Assembly: GCA_026874595.1 (NCBI GenBank)
Contig: CM049310.1
Coordinates: 90,217,556-90,281,555, forward strand
DNA from: Sipunculus nudus
Taxonomy: Eukaryota > Annelida > Sipuncula > Golfingiida > Sipunculidae
Length of the DNA stretch: 64,000 bases
Direction of reading: 5' to 3'
Below are positions 20,400 through 33,757 of the stretch, one piece after another (position 1 is the first letter of the stretch; each line of letters begins with the position of its first letter). Both the position numbers and the translations under genes were made by a program. The notes under the pieces were generated by a model, which worked only from the letters and a program-made list of their open reading frames with translations, was not told where the DNA came from and did no database searches.

Positions 20400-21665
20400 A
20401 GCGTTTTAAGGCGCAATTAAGAAACAACAAAAGCATGGACATGTTTAACGATTTCAGGAAAACTGTTCCACAGACCCGGAGCAGCAATCTTAAGACATTT
20501 TTCTCCAAAAGTTACAGTCCGAGCCTTCGTTGTTTACAAGCCTGTTTTTGCAGAACGCAGGATCCTTGCAGGAATGTATTGAACAAGGAGGTCGTGTGAA
20601 TATGATAGAGCTAGACCGTTCATTGCTTTGGTAGTAAAAAGAAATTTTTTCAAACGAATCCGACATTCCTGGTAGCAAAGATCCGACTGGTAGCAAGTGC
20701 AGTTGTTTCAGTACCGAGATAATATGGGAAGATTTCGACGTTCGAGTTATAATCCTGGCGGCAGTATTTGAATACGCTGTAATCTACTGATGAGAGTATC
20801 TGGCACTCCTTATAGTCGCCCATTTCCATAGAACAATCTAGACATGATAAGTGCATTTTTTCAAGCATCGTCAGTGACATGACGGATTTTTTCAGTGTTC
20901 CGTAAGTGGAAAAAAATGATATTGAAATTGCATTAATTTGCGTCCCCATTGAAAAATAGGTGTCTCAATAGACCCCGAGGTTTCGGAAGGTAACAAATTG
21001 CGTCACATCAGAGCCTTCTAAATCGAGGCTTTGGGTACAGGATTCAGCTTTTTACGTAAAAACGATATTTCAGTTTTGCTAGTGTTTAATTTTACTTTAT
21101 TATACGTCATCCATTCTCCAATATCATTGATGTAGGATTCAATGGATCCAAACAAATCTGTCAAGTTTTCAAAAGGTTTGACAGCCAGATAAATGTTGGT
21201 ATCAACGGCAATGATATTGCATTTAGTGGCAACGTATTAATTCCCCTAATGGCTTTGTATAAAAACTGTTTAATTTAAGACCGAGCACCGAGCCTTGTGG
21301 TACATCAAATCTTAAATCCTTTGGGTCAGATGTAACTCCATCAATCACAACGGTCTGTTATCTGCCTTCCAGATTGAAGATAACCATGCTAAGGCCAAAC
21401 CTGGTATCCAAAAATTTGTTTCAGGACGTGAAAACAATACTGAATGGTCAATTTTGACCACAGTAGAAGAAAGGTCCAGCATAAAAAGCTAAGCGACAGA
21501 CCCCTTATCAAAATTGTCAGTTTTATAATTTTGAACCCTAATTAGAGTTGTTTCTCTTGAATAGAAAGTTCGATTAGCTGACTGAAACTGATCATTAAAA
21601 TTGTTGTAATTTACACAGGACTCAAACCGACAGGACACATTTCTCTCTAACAGCTTTTCTACTTC
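20400..21665 (-). mobile_element. CR1/L2-like LINE fragment, C-terminal reverse transcriptase part
   Basis: Read on the minus strand from 21665 down, with several frameshifts: FQSANRTFYSRETTLIRVQN, LDLSSTVVKIDHSVL, GLALAWLSSIW, VPQGSVLG-like, NIYLAVKPFENLTDLF (in place of the YADD strand), EWMTYNKVKLNTSKTEISFL, then MGTQINAIS and LLPVGS near the 3' end. The order is that of CR1/L2/Rex-type non-LTR RT followed by its C-terminal extension. Endonuclease and 5' parts are missing: a dead, 5'-truncated copy. Confidence 0.82.
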
Positions 21666-23190
21666 ACTTTAATGTCAGAAGTACTATATGTAAGCGTTTA
21701 AAGTTTATATTACTTTTATAAGCTTAACTTTATATTGAATGTGATGGTATGGATTTTTTAAAGGATAGGTCCTGCAAAACTCATAGAATTAATTGATATA
21801 TCTAGATTAGCAGGACACAGGTTGTATCCATAATATTACGTAATCGGTGATGATGGGTGCTGAAGTTAACCTTTGTTTGCCCTTCTGGAAAATGGTCCAA
21901 AATTACTCAAACTATTATGGTATCTATGCCCTCCAAGGTGAATAAGAATTGTAATAATGTAGTTGTTCAAAGAAATAGCTTTAACTCCAATAATGTTTAA
22001 CGTGAAAATTTGAATGAACTTAAAAATAAGGCACATAGAAAAGCGTCTTTTTACAGTTACTGCTTCACAACACTGCATAATTTGCATTTATGCAATTGGC
22101 TGGGAATTAAAACTACCTCCCTCATTAAAAAACCCTCTAACATCTCCGTTAAAAGAAATATATATTATTGATTTTCTAGCTTGCAAATTAATTACTTGCA
22201 TACTGATGGATATACGGGACACCCTACCGTAATATAATTTTTCTAGACTTTCATGGGATAGCTTCATTTAAAACCAAGATATACCAGTAAGTGACTTTTT
22301 GTGAGCTTCCCGGGAGGTTTCTTATGTTCACCTTGTAGGCCACCAATTTGATTAAAATGTATTATAAGACTATAACTGTTATTTCTATGGCCAGAATATA
22401 ATGAAGTTAAACTTCACATTCAAAGAAATAAAGAAGTGACACGCCTGAACAAGTATATTCCACTGTTAACGATTTAAAATGTCTTCTGAAGTAAATCAAA
22501 TACAGTTTGGTATCAGTGCAAGCCTTGAGCTTTCTAGCTAAAAACATCTACAAGTGGCCCATTTACAAACCTTAGAGAGTGTCATACACCTGTGACCTTG
22601 AAATCTGGAACCTGAAATTGAATTTCTGTTAATGAGTGGTACCATAAATGTGAAGTCAGAATTCAATCAGTCCAAAAAATGAATTCAACAACTGAAAACC
22701 AAACTGAGAGAAACATTAACCTTTAATCTTTACCTCTGACATTTTGACATCAAAATGGAAACGGTTCTCTCTTTATTCCTTTTAACTGATTTTGTTTATC
22801 CTTTATAGTTTTAGTTTATAGTTTAATCTACTGGTCAAACAAAAGGTTGTCAAGACTAGTACATACACCTTGCGTAAGAGTAATTGCTATACAAGTGGCA
22901 AATAGGCTATAACGCCCAGCTGAATTTGACGTACTGAAGACGCATCTTGTAATTATTTATATTTTGATCCGATGAAAAATATGATATTTGTTAAGGTTCC
23001 TTGCACAATGGGAAGAATCCTTTCCAGAATACAAAAAAAATCATGCTTTCTGCTCATAATATTTAGAAAATAGTTTAACTGATCTTATTGAGGGTTTTCA
23101 TGAAGATTTCATCAGTAACTCCCTATATGCTAGTTTGAAGTTTCTACGTCAAACTACCATTTTTACACGTCTGACTGATAGTGTGCTGAA
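21666..23190. other. Non-coding stretch
   Basis: AT-rich with no domain, tandem array or recognisable terminal repeat. Short frames on both strands lack splice signals and composition bias. Confidence 0.45.
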
Positions 23191-23194
23191 ATTA

Positions 23195-24110
23195 TAACAT
23201 TTTTCTAGCAGAATATAAGTCACAGTAACATTATTATAGGTTGCCAAGGAATCTTTATTGGAAACTCCCTGGATTTTAATCAAATTAGAAGCTTCCAGGT
23301 CCAACTGTAAAAATTCGTGCAATTTGTCTTATGGGTTTTAAAAACTGACTTTGCGAAAATCATTGGTTTTAGGAATATGGGTCCACATTGACCCGATTTC
23401 AGGATTCAAAGGAGACTTGCCCAGGGCATCCCTGGACATATCATGTTTTTGACCGGTAGCTCTGCTGAATACACAATACCATTAACTTATTCCAGGTTTC
23501 AATGGAAACTTGCAAAAGACCTCCCTGGATGTGTAGGTAGAGGTTTTATTTGCGGCCGGGCTGCTGCAAAAATGATTTAAAGCAGAAAAATCATTAAGGT
23601 AGCTCAATCAGCATTCAGCAAGTGATAAATACACTAGATGATCAATATACAAGAAAAGAGTCATTGCACTCTATACATTTGTTAATCACATACTGGAACT
23701 TTCGTATCGAACTTTTAATTATTCTTGGTTACAGGTTCAACAGGATAGGAAGCAGTGGTCCTATTTCAGATGTCCAAGGAGATTTTTCAATGTACTCATT
23801 GGATTGAAAAGATAGAAAAATCCTAAGATTAGCGGATACAATTTGTGCCGCGTCTGACCCTTTTGGTGCTTAAAATCATGTTTTTGGCCCGGTGGTTTCA
23901 GGATCTTACTTAAGGCTCCATAGAAATTTGCCTCGGGACCTCCATGGATGTACAGTTAGAAATTTCTTGGTCTAGTAGTAACCAATTAACAGCTTAAGTG
24001 TTTCATTTGGTCACAGGGACCTTATTTCAGGTGTCAAGTGAGATATTTATGGACTTTCCTGGATGTTAAGTTAGAAGATTCGAGGCTCAGCGGTTAGGAC
24101 TTGTTTCCTG
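23195..24110. repeat. Degenerate ~230-base tandem repeat
   Basis: About four units share ctccctggatgt, a following aagttagaagcttc-like stretch, and a gggnccttatttcaggtgtc-like stretch about 200-250 bases apart (for example near 23270, 23520, 23945 and 24055). Heavily diverged, so an old satellite. No coding potential. Confidence 0.6.
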
Positions 24111-25422
24111 TTTAGGACTGACAAATAAAGAAGGATCGTTACAACTCAAAATAAACAGCCAAAATGGTACAATTATAAATGTTAATATGAAGAGAAAAAA
24201 ATATAGATTAGCAAACAAGTTTAGAACTTCAAATAGTAACAATAATTTTGCGTTGCACAGAAAAGCAAAATCAATATATGAAGATCTCTTCAATTCGATT
24301 AAGAAAGAATACAATAACACATTTATACAAAATATAAAGTAGTATACGTCTTTTAATGATAGTTAAAGACGTAATAAATAAAATATCAAAAGAGAAATGG
24401 GTTGAATATTTTAGGTTGTTGCTAAGTGAATATTTTGTTGCATTAGATATTTATTGAAAGATAAATTGATCAATATAACTAAAATATAGAAAACAATCCT
24501 AAGTAAAATGAAATCCATATGAATATAAACCAAAAAAAAAATTAAAAAAAAAATGTAACATGTATAAAGAATAGAAAAAGCTTAGAAACAAGATGACATT
24601 ACAGTGAGTAAAAATAAATCAAGAGTTCGGTTGTTGTTATTGTTGTTTGACGTTTTATTTTGTGTTGTGGCCGTTTAAATTTTAACATTTCATTAATAAC
24701 ATATAGTAAGGAACAGTATAATAATGAATGTGAGTAAATAATCGTTAGCTACTAAAGTCAATTGTGCTTCTACATATTATGGTACATATATTTTTAATCC
24801 GTTAACATGATCACGTACATTGATATTCCTATTCTTTTTCAAACAATACTAACAAGTTGAGATAATGTTCATACCTGCATTGACTTAACACTTCTGTCGC
24901 TTTAAACGACTCTTCTCGTAAAAGCCTTTTTCCTCGCTTCATTCCAAAATGCCAAAACTTTTTCTACCCTGTGTTGTCCATTTTCTAAGATTTTACCCAA
25001 AATAAATTACCGGTCATATTTCTTTTTCAAAAGCAATGAGATGCTGGTTATAAAAAATTTTCAATACACCTGTTGTCCATTTTTTGTATATTAAAAAAAT
25101 ATTTTATTTTAAATATATCAGTTCCTTATTACACTTTATATTCTGATGCTAAAGAGCACTGCACAGTGCATTTAATTGAGATGTAAAACCTTGCACTACC
25201 TTCCACCTTTTCTGTAAGCTAGACATAGGATATAATACAATCATTATGAAAAGTACGTCTATAACAAGTAAAAGATCCTTTTTCAAACAATCGCAAAAAA
25301 ATAAAGTAGAACCTTTGTATTTTTACTTTAAAATTATTGGATATCGCTTGATCGTCGGCCAATTCATTATTTGTATCTTCCTTTCTAAACTGTTTTCAGA
25401 AAAGTTTAGATAAAACACTTGC

Positions 25423-25479
<57 letters not shown>

Positions 25480-25480
25480 A
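24111..25480. other. Non-coding stretch with a TA microsatellite
   Basis: AT-rich, no recognisable gene. (TA)n occupies 25425-25476, followed by a short (TAA) run. Confidence 0.5.
25425..25476. repeat. (TA)n microsatellite
   Basis: TA run of about 52 bases passing into TAATAATAA. Confidence 0.95.
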
Positions 25481-25489
25481 TAATAAGCT

Positions 25490-26700
25490 AAGTAGGTTCA
25501 AGTGCTTGCAGTATTGTGCTCGAAACAGCTTAGGTAAAGCAGAATAACTAAACGTTAAGCAAGCTGGAGCATCGTGTTACTACTCCGAGGCATGTGTTAT
25601 TCACCCTACAGTTGCAGTTTTTTTTTCGCTGAATTCTTGGTAATTTTTCGCAATGATTTTGTTGTTATGGGCTGTTATTATTTGCATCATATTTCTCATG
25701 CAACTATAACTGATTTTGATTGTATTTTTGTTAAAGATTATTTGTAGTTTGTAATCCCATGGGAATTGTTTTTTGATCAGTTTTAAGAATTGTTTTGATA
25801 TTCTTGCTGTATGATGGGTTAAACTAAATTATCTTTCTAGCTCTGTTTCTTTTCTATTTTTTTTCTTGTCCATTATTGCCGTTTCCCGCATTGTAATGGA
25901 CGCTTTCGTTGTACCCTGCTTTCTTTAAGGCTGAGTTATAAATTGGAGCGGCATCTTCAAATATTTTTTTGCTTGATGATAATAGTGTGAGTCTCTTCCC
26001 GATTGCCTGCGGCAAGTTCTTAATGATAGATGGTGGGTGATTTGATTTGCATTTTATGTAGACAGGTTTGTCGTTGGGTTTTCTTTATGGTTTGGTCTAT
26101 TCAGTGCGGAGGTGAAGGTTTTCCGCTTCACTACCTGATGCTGATCGTAAAAAACCTAGACCGTCGTCGCGGTATAGACCAATGCTTTTCGATGTTCAGG
26201 TTTTTTCCTAGGTCACGGAGGATATATGATCCAACCAGTTCACATACTCCTGCGCCGTCAAAAGCACCCATAGTGACGTCAATCTGGTTTGGTGCACCTA
26301 TTTTTATCCAGGGTTTTCCCATATTCAAAAAATATGGATCTTCTGGAATGCATTATGGCTTCGATTTCCGTTTTTGTAAGGTGGTGATTTGATTTTGCCC
26401 ATTCTAAGGATTTGGTTAGGAGGCTCTCATTTATTTCTTTGTCGCGCTTTTGTATTTTTGCGTGATGTTTTCTTTCATGATCTTGTCATAGTAAATTGGG
26501 TTCATTTTGTACAAATTCTACCATTTCCTCAACCTGGGGTGGGGTGTTTTTAGATTTTATCCCAAAATGTCCATATTGTGTTTCAATATCATTACTATGG
26601 CTGGATTCAGATTCGGGGTTGCTCTTATGAAAAAAGAATGCTTTCCATCGCATGCGTTTGATTAGTTCGTCGGTCTTTTCAAGCAATGTTATTATATAGT
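25490..26700 (-). mobile_element. Penelope-like retroelement fragment
   Basis: On the minus strand from 26686 down: LIKRMRWKAFFFHKSNPES, FGIKSKNTPPQVEEMVEFV, KENITQKYK, AIMHSRRSIFF, IDVTMGAFDGAGVCELVGSY, a degraded YRDD-type motif (YRDDGLGFF across a frameshift near 26170), LPQAIGKRLTLLSS with KKIFEDAAPIYNSALKKAGY, and FNKNTIKISYSCMRNMMQI. This order is that of Penelope-like RTs, which use YRDD. The GIY-YIG endonuclease expected next is not found before 25490. An internal deletion follows KENITQKYK. Confidence 0.78.
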
Positions 26701-29685
26701 CCTTACGGGTGGGATCGGTATGTCTTTTAGAGAATATTCCATGTTGAACAGTTTCATTGTTTCATATATATATAATATCCTTCGGGGTTATATTTGCAAA
26801 ATTTGTGTTGGAATATGCAACAACCATGTTATTATCAAAATACTTCAGTACCATCTTTCCAATCATGAGCCATTTATCGTCAAAACATTTCATAAAACTG
26901 TTTAAACCATATAATATAAATACTTGTCAAACAAATGGAATGTTTACTCCCCCATACCTATATCTCTGCTATATCTCTCTATACCTAAGTCTTTTTTATT
27001 TTTTTTTCCTTTTCTAGTACCCTGTCAAATGAATTTATACATCAAACCGTTAACCCGTTTACAAACATATTCCGATAGGCGCAGGACCATCAGTAAATGA
27101 ACAATTTGTGAAGCCAGCATACTCTTAGCTAGAATTACACTAACACAAAATTTCTCTTGCTTAAGGATTTAACAGTTATTTTTCCATATTTTTAAATCCT
27201 GTTTCCTCAATTACTCTCTATCTCGGCCGCTGACCTGTCATTGGCATATCTGACACCTAGTATCTATAGAGTTATAACCGGCGATATCACATTAAGGGAC
27301 GCTATGGAGCCTCTCCTATCCTTCCACTTTCCTAACCACATCCCACTGGTCTCATATTTAATCTTAGGTCAGCAAATTGTTCAAACTCTGTTGCATGGAT
27401 TTTGAAATCCTTAAAAACCGACATTTCATCTCCAAAAAAAAAACCAGTCGGATCGTCGGCATACTGTGTTAATTTTGTGTTTCGCCTACCTGTACACTAC
27501 CCATAAATCTACCTGAAATGTATGTAGAATCATTTATTTTGTCTGTGCAAGGAAGATGGCGCTAAAGTGTTATTTTTGTATTCCACAGGAACACCTACAT
27601 GTACCGGCCTTCTGGTCCGAGCCACCTTGTTATTTGGGCTGAATGCCATCCACTTTTGGATGTGTAATGTTTATTTTCTCAAATTAAATTTAAGGGATTA
27701 AATATATTATTCCCTGATAGGTAAAAACACAATATATTGTGGGTATCAGTGGATGACTGAAACTTGTATCAGTAGAGTGGTTACTCTTAATTATAATCAC
27801 AATTAAGTTCATATATATTTTAGTGTACCTACAACTAAGACCCTTATACATTTGGCAAATACTGTGATTAACCATGGAAAAACAGGAGGAATCAGTTTTT
27901 GTAATAACCTGCAGGTAATTTATTTTTGTAATGGTAAAATTTACATATCAATGAATTGTCAGAATTCTGGGGTAAATAAACACATTTTGATAAAAACATG
28001 AACACATTTTACAATGACTTTGTCAGCTTGTGTCAGAGTTTTTTTATGAGTTAACACTCTTTGTAGGTAAACACATGGGTGATACCATGCTCGTAACGAC
28101 ACTTTGTAGATACACACACACATTAATGATACTATGCTCGAGTACAGGTATACTCTTGTACTCATAATAGCCCGTGTATTGCATAACTGTTCATGCACAT
28201 ATCAGGTGATATCTGGTCATTTTTGGTCTCATATAACATATTAATTGTGTACTTTAACCTCTGTATAATCAAGTTGAAACGTTATTATCTATATTGTTTG
28301 ACAATTAATATTTTCTAATGAAATATAAAGAACGTGGAGGAAAATGAAACTCGCTGATACATTTATTGTCGAACAATACCACAACCCTTGTGAAGTTTAA
28401 CTGATGGCCACATACACCTTGTTGATACTTTTACTGTTTTGATACACATGATGCATTGATGTTATTTAGTCACACATGATACAGTATTTCTGTGTATACA
28501 CACGCCACACTTGATACTTTCATGATACTTTAATACTGATGGTACTCCATTGATATTATGATACGCGATACGAGATATATCTATGAATAATTTATTGTTA
28601 TTTTTATAAATTCCAGGAAGTTTTACCTCCAATAAAAGATAGTTGGTCTACTTTGGTCTGGTCTTCGTGATTTGGTCTGCTTAACGACTGTGTCTTTTAC
28701 CGCCCCCCCCCCCCCAAAAAGATTTCTCGGTCTACATGATCACAGATGGTGTCAGCGGTGGGATGGGTTAGGTTCTTCTCTTCGATCGGCAAGGTCATCT
28801 CCTCGATTGCCCATCATAGGTTGAAGGTCATATCTTCAATCGTCGAGGTCATCTCTTTGGATCATCGATCTCGTCGGATTACCAAGGTTAAGGTCGTCGC
28901 TTCCAATAATTAAACTCATCCTACCGGATTCTTAAAGTCATCTAGTCGAATGTCAAGGATACTTGAACTTTGAACAAGCCTTTGAACTGTGAATTCACTT
29001 GTGCATGTGGACTCATGATACATTGTGACCTATTTTGATTGATGTGGCCGGTCGTCAGTCACCTAATATACCAAAGTCAGGTACATTTATGCCATTCGTC
29101 TTAAGAAAGTTGTAATGTTAATATGCAAGTACCTTGGACAAGTTATACCTGCCAGCTAATTATTGATGTTATGTGAACACTTGAATACCTGCCAGCTGAT
29201 TGCTAATGTGATATGAAACTTGATGACATTGTGAACATTTAATGCCAAATTGTTAATATTTAATGTTTGATATGTACACCACATGACGATGTCCTCTCTG
29301 TTACTTGATGTCTATACTGGTGAGTATACACATCATTCAGTGACACTTTGTGCACATTTCATGTTTGATATTTACTGTTGATGTTCACACATATGAACAT
29401 ATGTTGGTACTTTTCGTCTATACCTGTTTGTGTACATTTCATGGTGTGAAAGGATCAGATTCAATTTATTATACTGTACTTCTCACACCATCCACATTAA
29501 CATGATCCTCACAGTCCTATACATTAGATTATGCTTTGATTTTTCAATGTGGAACACACACAATACTGGGTTAAGTTATTGTACAGAAATACAGTCAGGA
29601 CGACTTTAAACTTTCACAATTTAGAAATAATCAACAGGTTGTTGGATACAACGATATCAGAGAGTACAAAAGCCTTAACCAACAA
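26701..29685. other. Non-coding stretch, possible repeat remnants
   Basis: No gene recognised. 28735-28950 has several degenerate copies of aaggtcatctcttcgatcg-like sequence, an old short tandem array, next to a C-run at 28704-28717. 29290-29420 repeats a ttgatgtctata/catttcatg pattern. The minus strand at 27350-27430 is open for a short distance but resembles nothing I know. Confidence 0.45.
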
Positions 29686-29689
29686 ATAG

Positions 29690-30720
29690 TTATGAGTTAT
29701 TTAGAAACGGAGTTATATTCGCTGCATTAGAATACGGAAGGTGAAAAGCATCTTCGATAAGGTTTAAAAAGTGGTGTATCAGGATTGTTTGATAGAACTT
29801 GAAAAGCAGTTGGTGAATAATATCATGTAAGCTTAAAATGGAGAACAACATTTTGTGTGATATCAACTCAAAAGGCGCACAATTAAGTTCCAAACTGAAA
29901 TGGATTGAGGCTAGTGAGAAAAACACTTCATATTTGTTGGGCTTAGAGAGATAAAAATTAGTATGAAGTGTATCTCGGTTATAAAAAAAAGAAGAAAAAA
30001 GCATACTTCTGATGATATAGATGAAATAGTGAATGAAATGTATAATTATAATTCAGAATTATACAAAAACATGGTGAATTTGTAAAAGGAAAGTACGATA
30101 CATTGATGGAGGATACAGTTGTTCCTCAATTATCGGATAATGATCAAATGATATGTGGCGGGGGAAGTTACTGAAGAGGAATTCAATGAATTACTCAAAT
30201 CTAGGAATTCAAATTCAAGTCCTGGAACTGATGGGTTTTGGCAAGTATTTTAATAAATGTTTTGGAGTAAATTACAGCATGTTGTTGATTCATCGAATTA
30301 TGCTCTTACGGTTGGCAGATTATCAGCTTCTCGAAGGAAAGGTATCATTATATTGTGATATGGATATTTTAGACCTTTCACATTAACGTGTACAGATTTT
30401 GAACTTATGGCATGCAAAATATTAGAAAAAATATTTAAAATGTTTATAAAACTGACGAAACTGGCTATATAAAGGGCCGTAGAATATTTCAGATTGCTAG
30501 ATTTATTGAAGATACTATATGGTACACACAGCAAAATAAAATATCAGGTATTCTTCTAGCATTAGACCATAGCAAGGCTTTCGCTAGCCTCAAAAGAAAT
30601 ATAATATTACAATGTTTAGAATCATACAATTTTGGGTATAATAATTTTAAATGGATGAGACTCCTTTATTACAATACGCAAATATGTGTGCCTATGCCAG
30701 TTTCAAGTGTTTCATAATAA
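29690..30720 (+). mobile_element. L1-like LINE reverse transcriptase fragment
   Basis: On the plus strand with frameshifts: LSSKLKWIEASEKNTSYLLG (29880-29940), a TEEEFNELLKS stretch with SSPGTDGF-like residues (30165-30240), and a long piece from 30480 with IARFIEDTIWYTQQNKISGI and LLALDHSKAFASLKRNIILQ, followed by LESYNFG and WMRLLYYNTQICV. These are RT palm blocks of L1-type elements (LDHSKAF corresponds to the first catalytic aspartate). Truncated before the YADD block. Inactive. Confidence 0.85.
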
Positions 30721-32129
30721 CACATCTTTAAATTTCGGTCATAAATACAAATGTGAATAATAACACTTATAGCTGATTTTCAAGAGTATTTTACTATAAA
30801 ACGTGTATTAAGACAAAACATCTTTTATCTGACCATCAATGTAAAAACTCCAGTTATTTACTTTCTGACAATATGTTGTGACTTCTAAAAAATAGTGACC
30901 AATAGAAGAATAAAAAATATATATATAATGGTATATTAAGAAAAACACTAAACTATAATTGAACGCAGAATAAGAAGCAAGTTGGGCGACAGGCCTTTCA
31001 CTAGTCATCCTGTATACACGTGCCATGGTTCTTTGACCAAAAACCTGTTATTATGAGCAATAACACATGGAACAGTCTAACTTTGCATCGAGCATCAGGG
31101 AAAATTACATTTTCCGCAGTTACAGTCATAGAAATACGGCCTAAATAGAAGCAACATGTCCGCTCCATGGACCATCAGTTATTGGCATTTAATATAAAAC
31201 GTAATCAGGTAATCTGCCTTATTATTTGGTAAGAAGGGACACTAATGGTAGATAATGTTTAATTATCCTACCAGATTTCTCTGACAGTTAGAGTTCAGGA
31301 TCTAAAGAAAACTTCAGCTTCATGACCAAAGACATGCCTGTCCTTCTCTAACAGCTGGGCGGAAAAGGAAAAGATGAACCATAATTACCTTAACAAAAAT
31401 AACTTTAAAATCACCAGCAGGTGGCGCTATCTTGTCGTCCCGAAAGACTGACAATGTGTCAAGTGATATATTAGTACAATAATAACCACCAGATGGCAGC
31501 ACTTCACCCCTCTTAGTATGATCATAATTAAGTAATGTGAAGACCACAAGATGTCAGTATGGCACAGTTCTAAATATGACTCGCTGTGTGCACCATGTAT
31601 GTACACGGCCTATATAAAAATAAATAAGATAAATCTTAGAAAGCTGCATTAGGATAGCAAATTTCAAAGCAATGTATGGATCAATCATCGAAATTTTTTT
31701 CATTATTAAAACATGTGAGTGGTTACCAGTAGGTTGTCGAAGACTTATCCTTATGAGGCATCCCTGACAGAAAGTGGTAAGAATTGTTAATAAAACCATG
31801 AAAGAAATGGAACCATTGATGATCGATTTTTAATTGATTGTTATAATGCATATTTGAGAACACCGTAAAATTGGCTGTATAAAATCATACATAAAATATT
31901 GACAAAGTAAATTCAGTCTGACTGGTACATCACGCTGAGGGGTTAAGGTAAGAGTAGGAATGTTGACACTTGAACGCAGCCTATAGTTACTTTTAATGCT
32001 GTTTGATATTTTCTGTCCCCTATTTCTTATATCTTTCACAAATCTGGAATATAATTTCTTAATAAAAAAAGGTAAAGGTGAGGGTTTATAGTTTGATTTC
32101 ACGTACGATGTCAGTCTCATCCGACTTTA
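30721..32129. other. Non-coding stretch with CTCF-like motifs
   Basis: No gene recognised. Its notable content is the motif cluster at 31414-31557, listed separately. The rest is AT-rich without repeats I can define. Confidence 0.5.
31414..31557 (+). promoter_or_regulatory. Cluster of CTCF-like motifs
   Basis: CCAGCAGGTGGCGC (31414-31427) and CCACCAGATGGCAG (31486-31499) each fit the animal CTCF core CCASYAGRKGGCRS at every position. A third, CCACAAGATGTCAG (31544-31557), has two mismatches. All have the same orientation, 72 and 58 bases apart. Binding is inference from the motif only; a repeat family carrying the motif is an alternative. Confidence 0.45.
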
Positions 32130-32418
32130 CACTTTGCCTTCCTGGTCTTTCGGGCCTGTTCATTCTTGTGACTTTTCTCGGCCCCCTGGGGCGCATACAA
32201 CCGAAGCTGCCATATTAGGCGCTAGAAGGTTATTCGTTCTACATTTGCCTTCCTCCCATGACCAGTACTTATTCGCATTTGGGTCAAGAGAGCGCACCCT
32301 TGTGGTAAAGACTTTGCCTAGGAGTCTTAGCGCAGGCGGCGGTCAGAACGGGACGCGAACCCACGACCCCTGCGGTCACAAGTCCAGCGCTCTTTCTATT
32401 ACGCCACCACGCTCCACA
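32130..32418 (-). mobile_element. tRNA-derived SINE
   Basis: Minus strand, head at 32418. It has an A-box-like tggcgtaatagaaagagc and a B box gggttcgcgtcccg spaced as in tRNA genes, followed by a non-tRNA body ending near 32130. The head cannot fold as a complete tRNA gene because no 3' acceptor arm follows. The body differs from the intron 8 SINE. Confidence 0.7.
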
Positions 32419-33265
32419 AATAACATAAATTCTTTGCTTGAATCTGTGAACGATAACGCAAGCATAAGCGATTTATTCAATGGGAAACTCTAAGAACTAT
32501 TACACCAGTGGGCGACAGCGGTGCGCTTGTTCCTCTGGTTTGGTTATATCACTGTGTGTTTAAACACTCAAATTTCTATTTGATGTCATAATATGGCAAG
32601 CTATTACGGATCATGGATAACAAAAAAGTAGAATCACGTAGGGTAGCCTAAATAGGAAAACAATCTAGGAGAACACAGAGCTGGTACTTCGGGTTAGTGG
32701 GCGACAATAAGAGACACACAGTGCCCACAGCACCAGTTTAAGGACGGGAAATTTGTGATGTTTGTAACATTAATCATGTGAAGTTTGATTATACTCTCCA
32801 GCTACTACAGTATCGTACTGTATCATAACAAGAACATTGTTTATTGAATTATCACTTGTTTTTGGCAAAACTACGATGCCAATTAATTCAAGGAACATCG
32901 ATCTAATAGACGTAGTGGAGACAGTACCCAAGATGTTCATCGTGGTATGTGTGTACTTTAACGTGAATATAACGTAAGATCAAAAGGACACATGCACGCA
33001 CTTGGCATTTTAGATGGGTTAAGGCCTTTCAAAGATTATGATATTTCAGTGCATGAAGGAGTAGAAATTTACAATGCATACCAAGGTACCAGTAAGAGTC
33101 CTTAATTTATTAAAGTTAATACATATTTCAATTCCCCCCTCCTCAATTTGATAGGAAGAACGTGTCCCCGTACGAAATTCTCCCTCACCAGGAGCTACTG
33201 GTATCTCCCGCTGAGTCTCTCCCTCCCTCCCTCTCTCCCTCCCTCCCTCCCTCTCTCTAAATATA

Positions 33266-33304
<39 letters not shown>

Positions 33305-33757
33305 GATAAATAGGTATGAAGTCCTGCCTACAGATATTAAAGTTTGTATGATAAGGGAAAATGAATAAAAGAATATTTGCAGGTAGGTCTGAACCTATGC
33401 TGTATAAATTTAACTGATATTCATTTCAGGACTAAGTGCATTTTGTATATTCTGTCAGGTTACAGATTCATCACATTCATATTTCACGAATAAACAGTGC
33501 ACAGTTCTTTTCACAAATAATGAGAAATGTATTATCTCAAATTATCTTCATTATATGAACACGATTATGGAATTTCAGATGTTCCAAAAGTGGAAAAATG
33601 TTCAAAAAGTAAAAACATAACACTTTTTTGTTCAGGTTCTTAAAGGCACGCTTGGTTTCAAGAAGTCAAAAAATGTTTATTAAGGGTAAATTGCTGTAGA
33701 ATTCATGCAGAATTAGGGAAAGTTTTGGAAATCTGTTTAAAGCGTTGAAAGTTAAAA
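32419..33757. other. Non-coding stretch with CT-rich and TA microsatellites
   Basis: No gene recognised. A (CTCC)n/(CT)n tract at about 33215-33258 passes into (TA)n at 33260-33299. Confidence 0.55.

Noticed and set aside
32340-32410. A tRNA gene on the minus strand
   Set aside because: A and B boxes are present but no acceptor stem closes the structure, and a SINE body follows.
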